Assembly (NCBI RefSeq): GCF_030651615.1
Contig: NZ_JAUSCG010000244.1
Location: forward strand, 1 to 6,539
Length of the DNA stretch: 6,539 bases
Direction of reading: 5' to 3'
Source: Methanocalculus sp.
GTDB taxonomy: Archaea > Halobacteriota > Methanomicrobia > Methanomicrobiales > Methanocorpusculaceae
Each line of letters starts with the position of its first letter. Position 1 is the first letter of the stretch. A program made the translations under genes and the position numbers. This document shows positions 1 to 5,495 of this stretch, piece after piece. The notes beneath the pieces were generated by a model. That model saw only the letters and a program-made list of their open reading frames with translations, was not told the origin of the DNA and ran no database searches.

Positions 1-142
1 GCGTCTCAATCTGCTGTGTAATGACACCCGCTGAGCTGCTGTATGAGACGATACCGACAAGGGATGTCGGTATGATCGCAAGAAGCAGACATATGACGAG
101 GATCTTTGTTCCAACTTTCATGTCAGAGAAGAAATTGACCAT
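1..142 (-). CDS. Methyl-accepting chemotaxis protein, N-terminal fragment (cut by window edge)
   Basis: Only the first 47 codons are present; the gene runs out at base 1. The protein starts MVNFFSDMKVGTKIL and continues into a hydrophobic stretch at about residues 13-33 (ILVICLLLAIIPTSLVGIV), followed by a serine-rich SYSSSAG segment. This matches the short cytoplasmic lead and first transmembrane helix of archaeal MCPs, whose ligand domain, HAMP and signalling domains would lie outside the window. The second Met (residue 8) is another possible start, but the MVNFF..MKVGTK form is the usual MCP beginning. A G-rich stretch about 6 nt upstream (minus strand, 154-149) could act as a weak ribosome binding site. 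The gene lies 41 bp downstream of the tandem CheW gene on the same strand, so the two probably share a transcript and act in one chemoreceptor array. The MCP call rests on a short fragment plus its neighbour. Confidence 0.72.
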   Translation of the reverse strand, partial: MVNFFSDMKVGTKILVICLLLAIIPTSLVGIVSYSSSAGVITQQIET

Positions 143-148
143 GGTAAA

Positions 149-171
149 CCCCCCGGAGAGATGATTCCGGG
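149..171 (-). promoter_or_regulatory. Small hairpin overlapping the MCP ribosome-binding region
   Basis: In the 41-bp gap between the CheW stop and the MCP start, CCCGGA (152-157) and TCCGGG (166-171) form a perfect 6-bp inverted repeat with an 8-nt loop. In the minus-strand transcript the 3' arm overlaps the G-run (154-149) that is the only purine-rich candidate for ribosome binding before the MCP start at 142. It could tune MCP translation relative to CheW. There is no T-run after it, so it does not look like a terminator. The pairing is visible in the sequence; the function is a guess. Confidence 0.25.
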
Positions 172-183
172 AATTATTATCTC

Positions 184-1068
184 TTATTCTTCAAGTTCGT
201 TAATCATCATCCGCCTATCTGTCAGAAGGGCTTTTGCATCGATGATGATCACATTATCTGCAATCCCGATGAGATGGCTCTGTGGGATAGTGGTGTTCGT
301 CGGTTCTTGTGGGATTGGTCTCTTCAGGTGTGATGTACCCAGAATACGATCTGTGAGGAGGCCAAATGTCATCTTTCGATCAGAGAGGATGATCACCCGG
401 TTAAAGTCTGTCAGTCCAAACTCGGGTATCCCGAAGAACTTCCTCAGATCGACGAGGGAGATGATCTTTCCCCTGACCGCTGATATGCCGGTGATGAATG
501 CCGGGACACCCGGTACAGGAGTGATCTCACCCGTCAGGATCACCTCCCGGACATACTGCATCTCGACAGCGTACTCGACATACCCAAGCTGGAACCTGAG
601 GATCTCAGGGTATATCCCCTCACCCTCCTCTTCCTGCGGTGCTCTCATCGCCTGTGCACGACGTTTGAGTATCCCTTCTGTCTCTTCGTCTGCTACCGGA
701 TGTACACCCTGATACAGCGGCAGTGCTGACAGGTCGTCGATGATGATCCGCCCGTCTTCTGACATTCTGGTTCCGATCAGATCTCCGGGCTTCGTCTTTC
801 CTTCTGCCACTATCCCCTCAATCCGATCAGCACAGAGGGCGATCCCACGCTCTCCGAGTGTAGTGATGATCAGGCTGTCGGTCGCCCTGAGAGGGCGTCT
901 TTCATGGGGATGAATGTCGATCGAGGTGATCGCCAGTTCCCTCCCATGGAAATCGATCACTCCTCTGTTCTGATCACGGGCAGCAACCATCCTGATCGTG
1001 GACTGGACACGGTCGAGGGGAAGGGCATATCCTGTCCCCCTTACACAGAAATGGAGGAGTTCTGTCAT
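184..1068 (-). CDS. Tandem CheW-domain chemotaxis coupling protein
   Basis: The 294-aa soluble protein has two CheW-like domains. CheW couples MCP receptors to the CheA kinase on the cytoplasmic side of the membrane. The second domain (about residues 153-290) is the more canonical: LRFQLGYVEYAVEMQYVREVI, then GVPAFITGISAVRGKIISLVDLRKFFG, then RVIILSDRKMTFGLLTDRILG, all in the usual CheW order. The first domain (about 1-118) keeps the opening FCVRGTGYALPLDRVQ and an LIITTLGERGIALCADRIEGIV block. Its central part (DFHGRELAITSIDIHPHE) departs from the usual LRG...DLR pattern, so its partner contacts may differ. An acidic linker, about 143-152 (APQEEEGEGI), joins the two. Ordinary CheW is about 150-170 aa, so this is roughly double length. 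The ATG at 1068 fits the domain start, but no Shine-Dalgarno sequence precedes it. A weak TATA-like TTATCTTATC (minus strand, 1104-1095) would give a leader of only a few bases. The MCP gene follows 41 bp downstream. A CheV-like role is unlikely because no receiver domain is present. Confidence 0.88.
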   Translation of the reverse strand: MTELLHFCVRGTGYALPLDRVQSTIRMVAARDQNRGVIDFHGRELAITSIDIHPHERRPLRATDSLIITTLGERGIALCADRIEGIVAEGKTKPGDLIGTRMSEDGRIIIDDLSALPLYQGVHPVADEETEGILKRRAQAMRAPQEEEGEGIYPEILRFQLGYVEYAVEMQYVREVILTGEITPVPGVPAFITGISAVRGKIISLVDLRKFFGIPEFGLTDFNRVIILSDRKMTFGLLTDRILGTSHLKRPIPQEPTNTTIPQSHLIGIADNVIIIDAKALLTDRRMMINELEE

Positions 1069-1133
1069 GGCAGATAATGAGGTATCGTTGTGCAGATAAG
1101 ATAACTCTTGTGGGATGAGTCTTCATCGTCCCG

Positions 1134-1146
1134 GTCATCGGATGAC
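1134..1146. promoter_or_regulatory. Candidate operator: GTCAT-N3-ATGAC inverted repeat
   Basis: A perfect 13-bp inverted repeat, GTCATCGGATGAC, lies in the divergent intergenic region between the cheW-like gene and the HTH regulator. It uses the same 5-bp half-site and 3-bp spacer as the repeat at 1208-1220, but with the half-sites in the opposite order. A further TCATCG copy lies 12 bp upstream, starting at 1122, so the region is repetitive. The repeat is seen directly; protein binding is inferred. Confidence 0.4.
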
Positions 1147-1197
1147 GGAATCAGGAGGTGTAATCTCTCTTCGTGAAATGTCGAACTTGTATTCGTT

Positions 1198-1207
1198 AGA
1201 TATATCT
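1198..1207 (+). promoter_or_regulatory. TATA box of the HTH-mevalonate operon
   Basis: AGATATATCT, itself a perfect palindrome, is centred about 28 bp before the GTG start codon at 1231. Archaeal TATA boxes sit about 26-27 bp before the transcription start, so transcription would begin at or within a few bases of the GTG. The region just before that GTG has no Shine-Dalgarno sequence, which fits a leaderless mRNA. No clear BRE is visible upstream. Confidence 0.55.
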
Positions 1208-1220
1208 ATGACGGGGTCAT
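1208..1220. promoter_or_regulatory. Candidate autoregulatory operator: ATGAC-N3-GTCAT inverted repeat
   Basis: The perfect inverted repeat ATGACGGGGTCAT directly abuts the TATA box and ends 10 bp before the GTG start of the HTH gene. A protein bound here would block RNA polymerase recruitment, the usual placement of an archaeal repressor site. Its centre (1214) is 74 bp from the centre of the related repeat at 1134-1146, close to seven helical turns. The obvious candidate ligand is the HTH protein encoded directly downstream. This is inference; no binding evidence exists here. Confidence 0.45.
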
Positions 1221-1230
1221 AGCAGTACAG

Positions 1231-1941
1231 GTGAAACCCGGACAGCGTCAACAGCTTGCAGAGAAGATCGCTGGAGAGATAACGCTCTCGGATGTGCCCG
1301 GCAAAGCGCTTAAGAAGTGGCGGACGAGCTTTAAGATACCCCCCGGCTCACTTGCCGAGTATCTTGGAGTCTCACCATCTGTCATCAGTGATTATGAGAG
1401 TGGGCGGCGGAAGAGCCCTGGAACTGCCGTTGTTGGTAAGATCGTCGACAGCCTCTTCTCGATCGACGAGGCAAACGGCGGAGGATTTGCTGAGAAGTAC
1501 TCGAAGATGCTCTTCTCAACAATCGATGAGGATGTCATCTATGACCTTCACGATTTCAGCGATGCGGTTCCTGTGACGCTTCTTGCCGAGACGATCAACT
1601 GCAGTCGGATCTGCGGTGATGCAGATCACCGTGTCGTCGGATACACGGTTGTGAACAGTCTCAATGCAATTCTAACCCTCTCGCCAAACGAGTTCAACCG
1701 TATCTATGGATGGAGTACCGAGCGGGCGCTGATCTTTACGGATGTATCAAGTGGAAAGTCACCGATGGTGGCGATCCGTGTAACTCCGTTCAAACCACCC
1801 TGCGTCATTCTTCAGGGGATCCATCCGGATTCGGTCCACCCGCTTGTGGAGAGGCTTGCTGAACGCGATCGAATCACCGTCTTCACGACAGAAGAAAAGG
1901 TGCAGGATATCATTAAAAAATTGAGGGAACAGGAATGGTAG
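1231..1941 (+). CDS. XRE/Cro-type HTH transcriptional regulator of the mevalonate-entry operon
   Basis: The 236-aa soluble protein has an N-terminal helix-turn-helix at about residues 24-75. The core SLAEYLGVSPSVISDYESGRRKSPG is a classic Cro/C1 layout: helix, turn, recognition helix, then the D-Y-E-S-G-R signature. The rest (about 100-236) is a globular region I cannot assign to a named domain. It has a CX3C pair (C124, C128), C191 and several prolines, and may sense a ligand or dimerise. I choose GTG 1231 because the frame is closed by a stop at 1174-1176 and contains no ATG before it, and because a TATA box lies at leaderless distance. The gene overlaps the HMG-CoA synthase gene by 7 nt, so the two are surely co-transcribed and likely translationally coupled. 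That makes a role in controlling isoprenoid precursor synthesis plausible, perhaps with feedback from a pathway metabolite. The DNA-binding role is well supported; the target and effector are inferred. Confidence 0.85.
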   Translation: MKPGQRQQLAEKIAGEITLSDVPGKALKKWRTSFKIPPGSLAEYLGVSPSVISDYESGRRKSPGTAVVGKIVDSLFSIDEANGGGFAEKYSKMLFSTIDEDVIYDLHDFSDAVPVTLLAETINCSRICGDADHRVVGYTVVNSLNAILTLSPNEFNRIYGWSTERALIFTDVSSGKSPMVAIRVTPFKPPCVILQGIHPDSVHPLVERLAERDRITVFTTEEKVQDIIKKLREQEW

Positions 1942-2984
1942 GCATCATCACCTACGGGGCATATATCCCCCGGTTTCGGATAAAGGTTGAGGAGATCGCA
2001 CGGGTCTGGGGAGCAAACCCTGCTGAGATCTCAGGTGGCCTTGGTGTGTTTGAAAAGTCGGTTCCGGCTCTCGATGAGAATACCGCAACGATCTCCGTTG
2101 AGGCGGCGCGATCTGCGCTTGCACGCAGGACTATTAATCCTGACGATATCGGAGCGGTCTATGTCGGGTCCGAGTCACATCCCTATGCAGTGAAACCGAC
2201 AGCAGTCACCGTCGGAGAAGCGATAGGAGCAACTCCGGTCATGACGGCGGCAGACTATGAGTTTGCCTGTAAGGCAGGAACTGCCGCAATTCAGACCTGT
2301 ATGGGTCTTGTCGGATCGAAGATGGTGAAGTATGCCCTTGCTATCGGAGCAGATATCGCACAGGGTGCACCAGGCGATGCACTTGAATATACGGCGGCTG
2401 CCGGGGGTGCAGCGTTTCTGATCGGATCAGATGATCCCATCGCAGAGATCAATGCGACTCATTCATATTCAAGTGATACACCGGACTTCTGGCGGCGTGA
2501 AGGGCAGAATTATCCCCGTCATGGCGGCAGGTTCTCAGGTGATCCCGGGTACTTCAAGCATGTCTTCGGTGCAAGCCGCCTCCTCTTTGAGAAGGAGGGG
2601 ACGAAACCGTCAGACTATACGTATGCCATCTTCCATCAGCCGAATGCAAAATTCCCAACCCGTGCGGCCCAGGTGCTTGGGTTCACCGGTGAGCAGATCC
2701 GACCCGGACTTGTCGTTCCGAGGATCGGAAACACCTACTCAGGGGCGTCCCCGGTGGGCCTTGCGGCGACATTGGATATCGCAGAGCCCGGAGATCGGAT
2801 CTTCGTCTGTAGTTATGGCTCGGGTTCAGGCTCCGATGCCTTCGATATGACGGTTACGGATGCAATTCTGACTGCTATTGACCGTTCAAAGGCACCGACT
2901 GTTGAGGAGCTTCTGAAGAATACCAAATACCTCGACTATGCACTGTATGCCAGACACAAAGGAAAGATCGTGATGCAACAATGA
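1935..2984 (+). CDS. Hydroxymethylglutaryl-CoA synthase, archaeal type
   Basis: The enzyme condenses acetyl-CoA with acetoacetyl-CoA to give (S)-HMG-CoA, which HMG-CoA reductase turns into mevalonate for archaeal lipids. The 349-aa cytosolic protein has the two-lobed thiolase fold and the expected catalytic triad. The triad is a glutamate in VGSESHPYAVKP (E80), the acyl-accepting cysteine in YEFACKAGT (C112), and a histidine in FHQPNAKFP (H234). The GNTYSGASPVGL block (265-276) and the SYGSGSGSDAF block (293-303) are also typical of the archaeal and bacterial family. The length is normal. The ATG at 1935 lies inside the end of the HTH gene, with GAGG at 1923-1926 eight bases upstream as a Shine-Dalgarno sequence. 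The stop overlaps the thiolase start in an ATGA. Gene order with thiolase and DUF35 matches the known archaeal thiolase/HMG-CoA synthase complex, in which acetoacetyl-CoA passes between sites without release. I see nothing truncated or missing. Confidence 0.95.
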   Translation: MVGIITYGAYIPRFRIKVEEIARVWGANPAEISGGLGVFEKSVPALDENTATISVEAARSALARRTINPDDIGAVYVGSESHPYAVKPTAVTVGEAIGATPVMTAADYEFACKAGTAAIQTCMGLVGSKMVKYALAIGADIAQGAPGDALEYTAAAGGAAFLIGSDDPIAEINATHSYSSDTPDFWRREGQNYPRHGGRFSGDPGYFKHVFGASRLLFEKEGTKPSDYTYAIFHQPNAKFPTRAAQVLGFTGEQIRPGLVVPRIGNTYSGASPVGLAATLDIAEPGDRIFVCSYGSGSGSDAFDMTVTDAILTAIDRSKAPTVEELLKNTKYLDYALYARHKGKIVMQQ

Positions 2985-4144
2985 GAGATGTGGCAGTGAT
3001 TGGAGTCGGCTGCACGCAGTTTGGCGAGCGCTGGGATACGTCGTTTCGGGAGCTCTTTGTCGAAGCCGGCACCCTTGCTATTGAGGATGCGGGCATCGGT
3101 GGAGAGTCGATCGATGCACTGTATGTCGGAAATATGAGTGCCGGCAGATTTGTTGAGCAGGAGCATATCGGGGCACTCATTGCAGATTATGCCGGACTCA
3201 CCAGGGCAGGCCATGTCCCGGCGACACGGGTTGAGGCGGCCTGCGCTTCAGGCGGTCTTGCGTTCCGGCAGGCAGTCCTTGCGGTTGCATCAGGAATGGA
3301 GGATATCGTCGTTGCAGCGGGAGTTGAGAAGATGACCGATGCCGGTGACTCAACCGATGTCCTTGCAGCAGCAGCAGATCGTGAATGGGAAGGGTTTGCG
3401 GGTGCGACCTTCCCTGGACTGTATGCGATGATCGCAACCGATTATATGCACCGCTATCCGCTCACCCGTGAACAGCTTGCGATGGTGGCGGTGAAGAACC
3501 ATTTCCACGGGTCGATGAACCCGCTTGCACAGTTCCAGAATGAGATCAGGATTGATACGGTACTGAGATCAACGCTTGTTGCCGACCCACTCCGCCTCTT
3601 TGACTGTTCTCCGGTCTCTGACGGGAGTGCGGCGGTCGTTGTTGCCCCGCTTGAACGGGCACGGGAGTTCTGCGATACTCCGGTCACCGTCATCGGGACA
3701 GCTCAGGCAAGCGACACGATCGCACTGCATGACCGCCGGGATATCTCAACGCTGGATGCATCGGTTGCCGCCGGAAACCGGGTCTTTGAACGGGCACGGA
3801 TTGAGCGCAGGGATATCGATCTGGTTGAGGTGCATGACTGCTTTACGATCGCTGAGATCTGTGCAGTTGAGGATCTCGGGTTTTTGAAGAAGGGTGAAGC
3901 CGGACGGTTCTATGAGGAAGGTCAGGCCTATATCGGCGGAGAACTTCCGGTGAACACCTCCGGCGGCCTGAAGGCCTGCGGCCATCCTGTCGGGGCAACC
4001 GGAATCAAGCAGGTCTATGAGGTCGTGACCCAGCTCCGTGGCGAGGCCGGGAGGCGTCAGGTGGATGGTGCAGAGATCGGTATGACCCAGAATGTCGGCG
4101 GTTCCGGTGCAACGGTCGTCTGCCATCTCTTCAGGAGGACCTGA
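2981..4144 (+). CDS. Acetyl-CoA acetyltransferase (archaeal SCP2-like thiolase)
   Basis: The enzyme joins two acetyl-CoA into acetoacetyl-CoA, the first step towards HMG-CoA. The 387-aa protein shows the nucleophilic cysteine in VEAACASGG (C88), a histidine in VEVHDCFTI (H285), and the GHP histidine in KACGHPVGATG (H335). Classic bacterial thiolases have a second catalytic Cys in a C-x-G motif near the C-terminus. Here that place reads NVGGSGA (371-377), as in SCP2-type and archaeal thiolases, so this is a family trait and not damage. The ATG at 2981 overlaps the HMG-CoA synthase stop by 4 nt. A GTGAT (2970-2974), matching part of the archaeal Shine-Dalgarno consensus, lies 6 nt upstream. The enzyme is probably held in a complex with the flanking gene products, where HMG-CoA synthase drains the unfavourable thiolase equilibrium. 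A substrate other than acetyl-CoA is possible for thiolase-like proteins, but the operon argues against it. Confidence 0.92.
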   Translation: MRDVAVIGVGCTQFGERWDTSFRELFVEAGTLAIEDAGIGGESIDALYVGNMSAGRFVEQEHIGALIADYAGLTRAGHVPATRVEAACASGGLAFRQAVLAVASGMEDIVVAAGVEKMTDAGDSTDVLAAAADREWEGFAGATFPGLYAMIATDYMHRYPLTREQLAMVAVKNHFHGSMNPLAQFQNEIRIDTVLRSTLVADPLRLFDCSPVSDGSAAVVVAPLERAREFCDTPVTVIGTAQASDTIALHDRRDISTLDASVAAGNRVFERARIERRDIDLVEVHDCFTIAEICAVEDLGFLKKGEAGRFYEEGQAYIGGELPVNTSGGLKACGHPVGATGIKQVYEVVTQLRGEAGRRQVDGAEIGMTQNVGGSGATVVCHLFRRT

Positions 4145-4146
4145 AT

Positions 4147-4536
4147 ATGACGGTTGCAAGATTCTGGAGGAAGATCCCCCAGCGGTATAATCTGATCGGG
4201 ACGAAGTGTGAGACCTGCCAGACGGTCTTCTTCCCGCCCCGCACCCTCTGCCCGGATTGCAGAAGGGACGGAAAGATCGTCGATCACCATTGCGGTGGTA
4301 AGGGAACGGTCGTCACCTTCACGGTGGTCAGGACTGCGAGTGATCAGTTCTCGAACCTCACTCCGTATGTGCTTGCGATCATTGAATTGGACGAGGGATG
4401 TCGCCTTACGTCTCAGGTGATCTGCGAGCCTCAGGAGATCTTCATCGGGATGAAGGTGAAATCGGTCTTCCGGGTGATCACCGAGGACGGACCATCGGGG
4501 ATCATTCATTATGGGACGAAGTTCGTCCCGGTCTGA
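4147..4536 (+). CDS. DUF35 zinc-ribbon/OB-fold scaffold protein of the thiolase-HMG-CoA synthase complex
   Basis: The 129-aa protein opens with a short helix rich in basic and aromatic residues (MTVARFWRKIPQRYNL). A four-cysteine zinc ribbon follows: C21-x2-C24, ten residues, then C35-x2-C38. An OB-fold fills about residues 52-129 (GTVVTFTVVR..., PYVLAIIELDEG, GMKVKSVFRV). This is the normal DUF35 arrangement and length. In the crystal structure from Methanothermococcus, a DUF35 protein bridges thiolase and HMG-CoA synthase and helps form a shared CoA-binding site; this copy lies in the same operon order and probably does the same. The ATG at 4147 has a strong AGGAGG at 4133-4138, eight bases upstream and inside the thiolase 3' end, with a 2-nt gap between the genes. 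Its last 28 nt overlap the 3' end of the opposite-strand Trm5-like gene. It is unlikely to be an enzyme itself. Confidence 0.93.
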   Translation: MTVARFWRKIPQRYNLIGTKCETCQTVFFPPRTLCPDCRRDGKIVDHHCGGKGTVVTFTVVRTASDQFSNLTPYVLAIIELDEGCRLTSQVICEPQEIFIGMKVKSVFRVITEDGPSGIIHYGTKFVPV

Positions 4537-5441
4537 CCCTTTTTTATATCATAGACCGCATGCCACTTTCCTGCCGAATATGAACGGAGAAACCGCTCGG
4601 TGATGGTGCAGTCTGGGATCTTCGATCTGATCTGATCGGTATATTCTCCTTCCTTCTCCTGAAGTGCATAGAGGTGGATGGTGCCGTCTGCTCGTGTGAT
4701 CTGATCTGCTACTGAAAGGAATTCATGGGCGATAAAGGGGAGGTTCATCATGACACGGTCGAATCTGCCTGGGAAGAGTTCTCCAAGGCGGCGTGCATCA
4801 CCGAGCATCGGGAGGACGTTTCTGATATGATTTGCTGCCAGGTTCTCCCTCAGGAGATGAATTGCTGAAGGATTTTTATCGCAGGCGAGGATCCATGCTG
4901 CCCGGTCTGCGAAGGTGATCGGAAACGGACCGACCCCGCAGAACATGTCACAGATCACTTCGCCTTCTGTCTGGAGTTCTCGAATCCGCTGCCGTTCAGT
5001 GGCGAGCCGCGACGAGAAGTACGCACTCGACAGGTCGACGGTAAACCGGTGATTATACTCGGTGCAGAGGGTTCTCGTGGTGGGGGTGCCTGCGAGGACA
5101 GTGTAACTCTTCGTCCGAAACTCCCCTTCGACGGCACCATCCGAACAGAGGACGGTATGGGTGGATGGCCGTGCAGCAAGGATCAGTTCCGCCCCTTCCG
5201 GATCATGCTCCTGCATGATCGCAATGCCTCCCACCTGTTCATGCCTCGGGAGGGTTGTCCGGGTCTCCATCTCCGGAAATGTGGCGCGCTCGGTTCCGGG
5301 TGGTGATCCGGTAACCGGAATGAGGAGATCCGATCCATCAGCTTTAGGTCGTCTGGTGCGGTCGAGGGTGCCGTCCTGGATCAACTCCTGCCGCTTCGTC
5401 TCGCCGTTCAGTTTCTTCACCCGGACTGCCCATGTCTCCAT
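4509..5441 (-). CDS. trm5: tRNA (guanine37-N1)-methyltransferase, Trm5-like, class I SAM-dependent
   Basis: The predicted enzyme methylates N1 of G37 next to the tRNA anticodon using S-adenosylmethionine, which guards against +1 frameshifting. The 310-aa protein carries the Trm5 YFSSRLATER motif (141-150), SAM motif I DMFCGVGPFPI (165-175), an acidic CDKNP loop (187-191) and the Trm5-type MNLPFIAHEFL motif (232-242). R109 in VEGEFRT lies 32 residues before Y141, the same spacing as catalytic R145 to Y177 in Methanocaldococcus Trm5. E149 then aligns with its proposed general base E185. The NLP motif and the RLATER glutamate favour Trm5 over the related aminocarboxypropyl transferase Taw2. Numbering is about 36 residues shorter than the Methanocaldococcus enzyme, so the N-terminal D1 domain seems reduced or absent. 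ATG 5441 is the only start before an upstream stop at 5469-5471. The gene converges on and overlaps the DUF35 gene, and diverges from cofH. A wyosine-pathway relative (Taw22) remains possible. Confidence 0.85.
   Translation of the reverse strand: METWAVRVKKLNGETKRQELIQDGTLDRTRRPKADGSDLLIPVTGSPPGTERATFPEMETRTTLPRHEQVGGIAIMQEHDPEGAELILAARPSTHTVLCSDGAVEGEFRTKSYTVLAGTPTTRTLCTEYNHRFTVDLSSAYFSSRLATERQRIRELQTEGEVICDMFCGVGPFPITFADRAAWILACDKNPSAIHLLRENLAANHIRNVLPMLGDARRLGELFPGRFDRVMMNLPFIAHEFLSVADQITRADGTIHLYALQEKEGEYTDQIRSKIPDCTITERFLRSYSAGKWHAVYDIKKGQTGTNFVP
4513..4545 (+). terminator. Hairpin plus T-run terminator of the mevalonate operon
   Basis: GGGACGAA (4513-4520) and TTCGTCCC (4522-4529) form a perfect 8-bp inverted repeat around G4521. 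Six T residues follow at 4540-4545, directly after the DUF35 stop codon (4534-4536). Archaeal termination relies mainly on the T-run; the hairpin may help. The stem is entirely inside coding sequence and serves both convergent genes. On the minus strand no T-run follows the hairpin, so termination should favour the plus-strand operon. Confidence 0.55.
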
Positions 5442-5446
5442 ATCTG

Positions 5447-5454
5447 TATAAAAT
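5447..5454 (+). promoter_or_regulatory. TATA box for cofH
   Basis: TATAAAAT in the 54-bp gap between the divergent Trm5-like and cofH genes is a good archaeal TATA match. Transcription would start near 5476, giving a leader of about 20 nt before the ATG at 5496. That leader contains two copies of an 8-bp pyrimidine-rich unit, TCTGTCTA then TCTGTCTG (5479-5494), ending just before the start codon. It has no Shine-Dalgarno sequence. Confidence 0.55.
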
Positions 5455-5495
5455 GGTGCGGATACTTCTTATTGGTGTTCTGTCTATCTGTCTGT

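Noticed and set aside
371..377. Apparent loss of the second catalytic cysteine in the thiolase (residue positions 371-377 of the protein encoded at 2981-4144)
   Set aside because: NVGGSGA in this place is normal for archaeal and SCP2-type thiolases, so it is not a defect.
161..712. A 183-codon plus-strand open frame antisense to the CheW gene
   Set aside because: It is a mirror of the CheW coding frame with low-complexity Ser/Arg-rich translation and no start signal.
1173..1222. Tiny frames between a GGAGGTG (1154-1160) and the HTH start: an 8-codon GTG frame from 1173 and a 14-codon ATG frame from 1178
   Set aside because: Spacing from the Shine-Dalgarno-like sequence is too long, the TATA box lies inside or downstream of them, and so they would not be on the predicted transcript. 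I see no support for a leader peptide.
3364..3378. GCAGCAGCAGCA run in the thiolase gene
   Set aside because: It encodes an in-frame alanine run (LAAAAD) in a normal thiolase and is too short to be a meaningful repeat.
4057..4509. A 150-codon open frame antisense to the thiolase 3' end and DUF35 gene
   Set aside because: It lies fully opposite two well-supported genes, has no recognisable domain, and is the kind of shadow frame expected in this codon usage.
4530..4557. Weak second stem GGTCT...AGACC around the T-run after DUF35
   Set aside because: Only 5 bp with an 18-nt loop and largely in the Trm5-like coding end; not stronger than chance.
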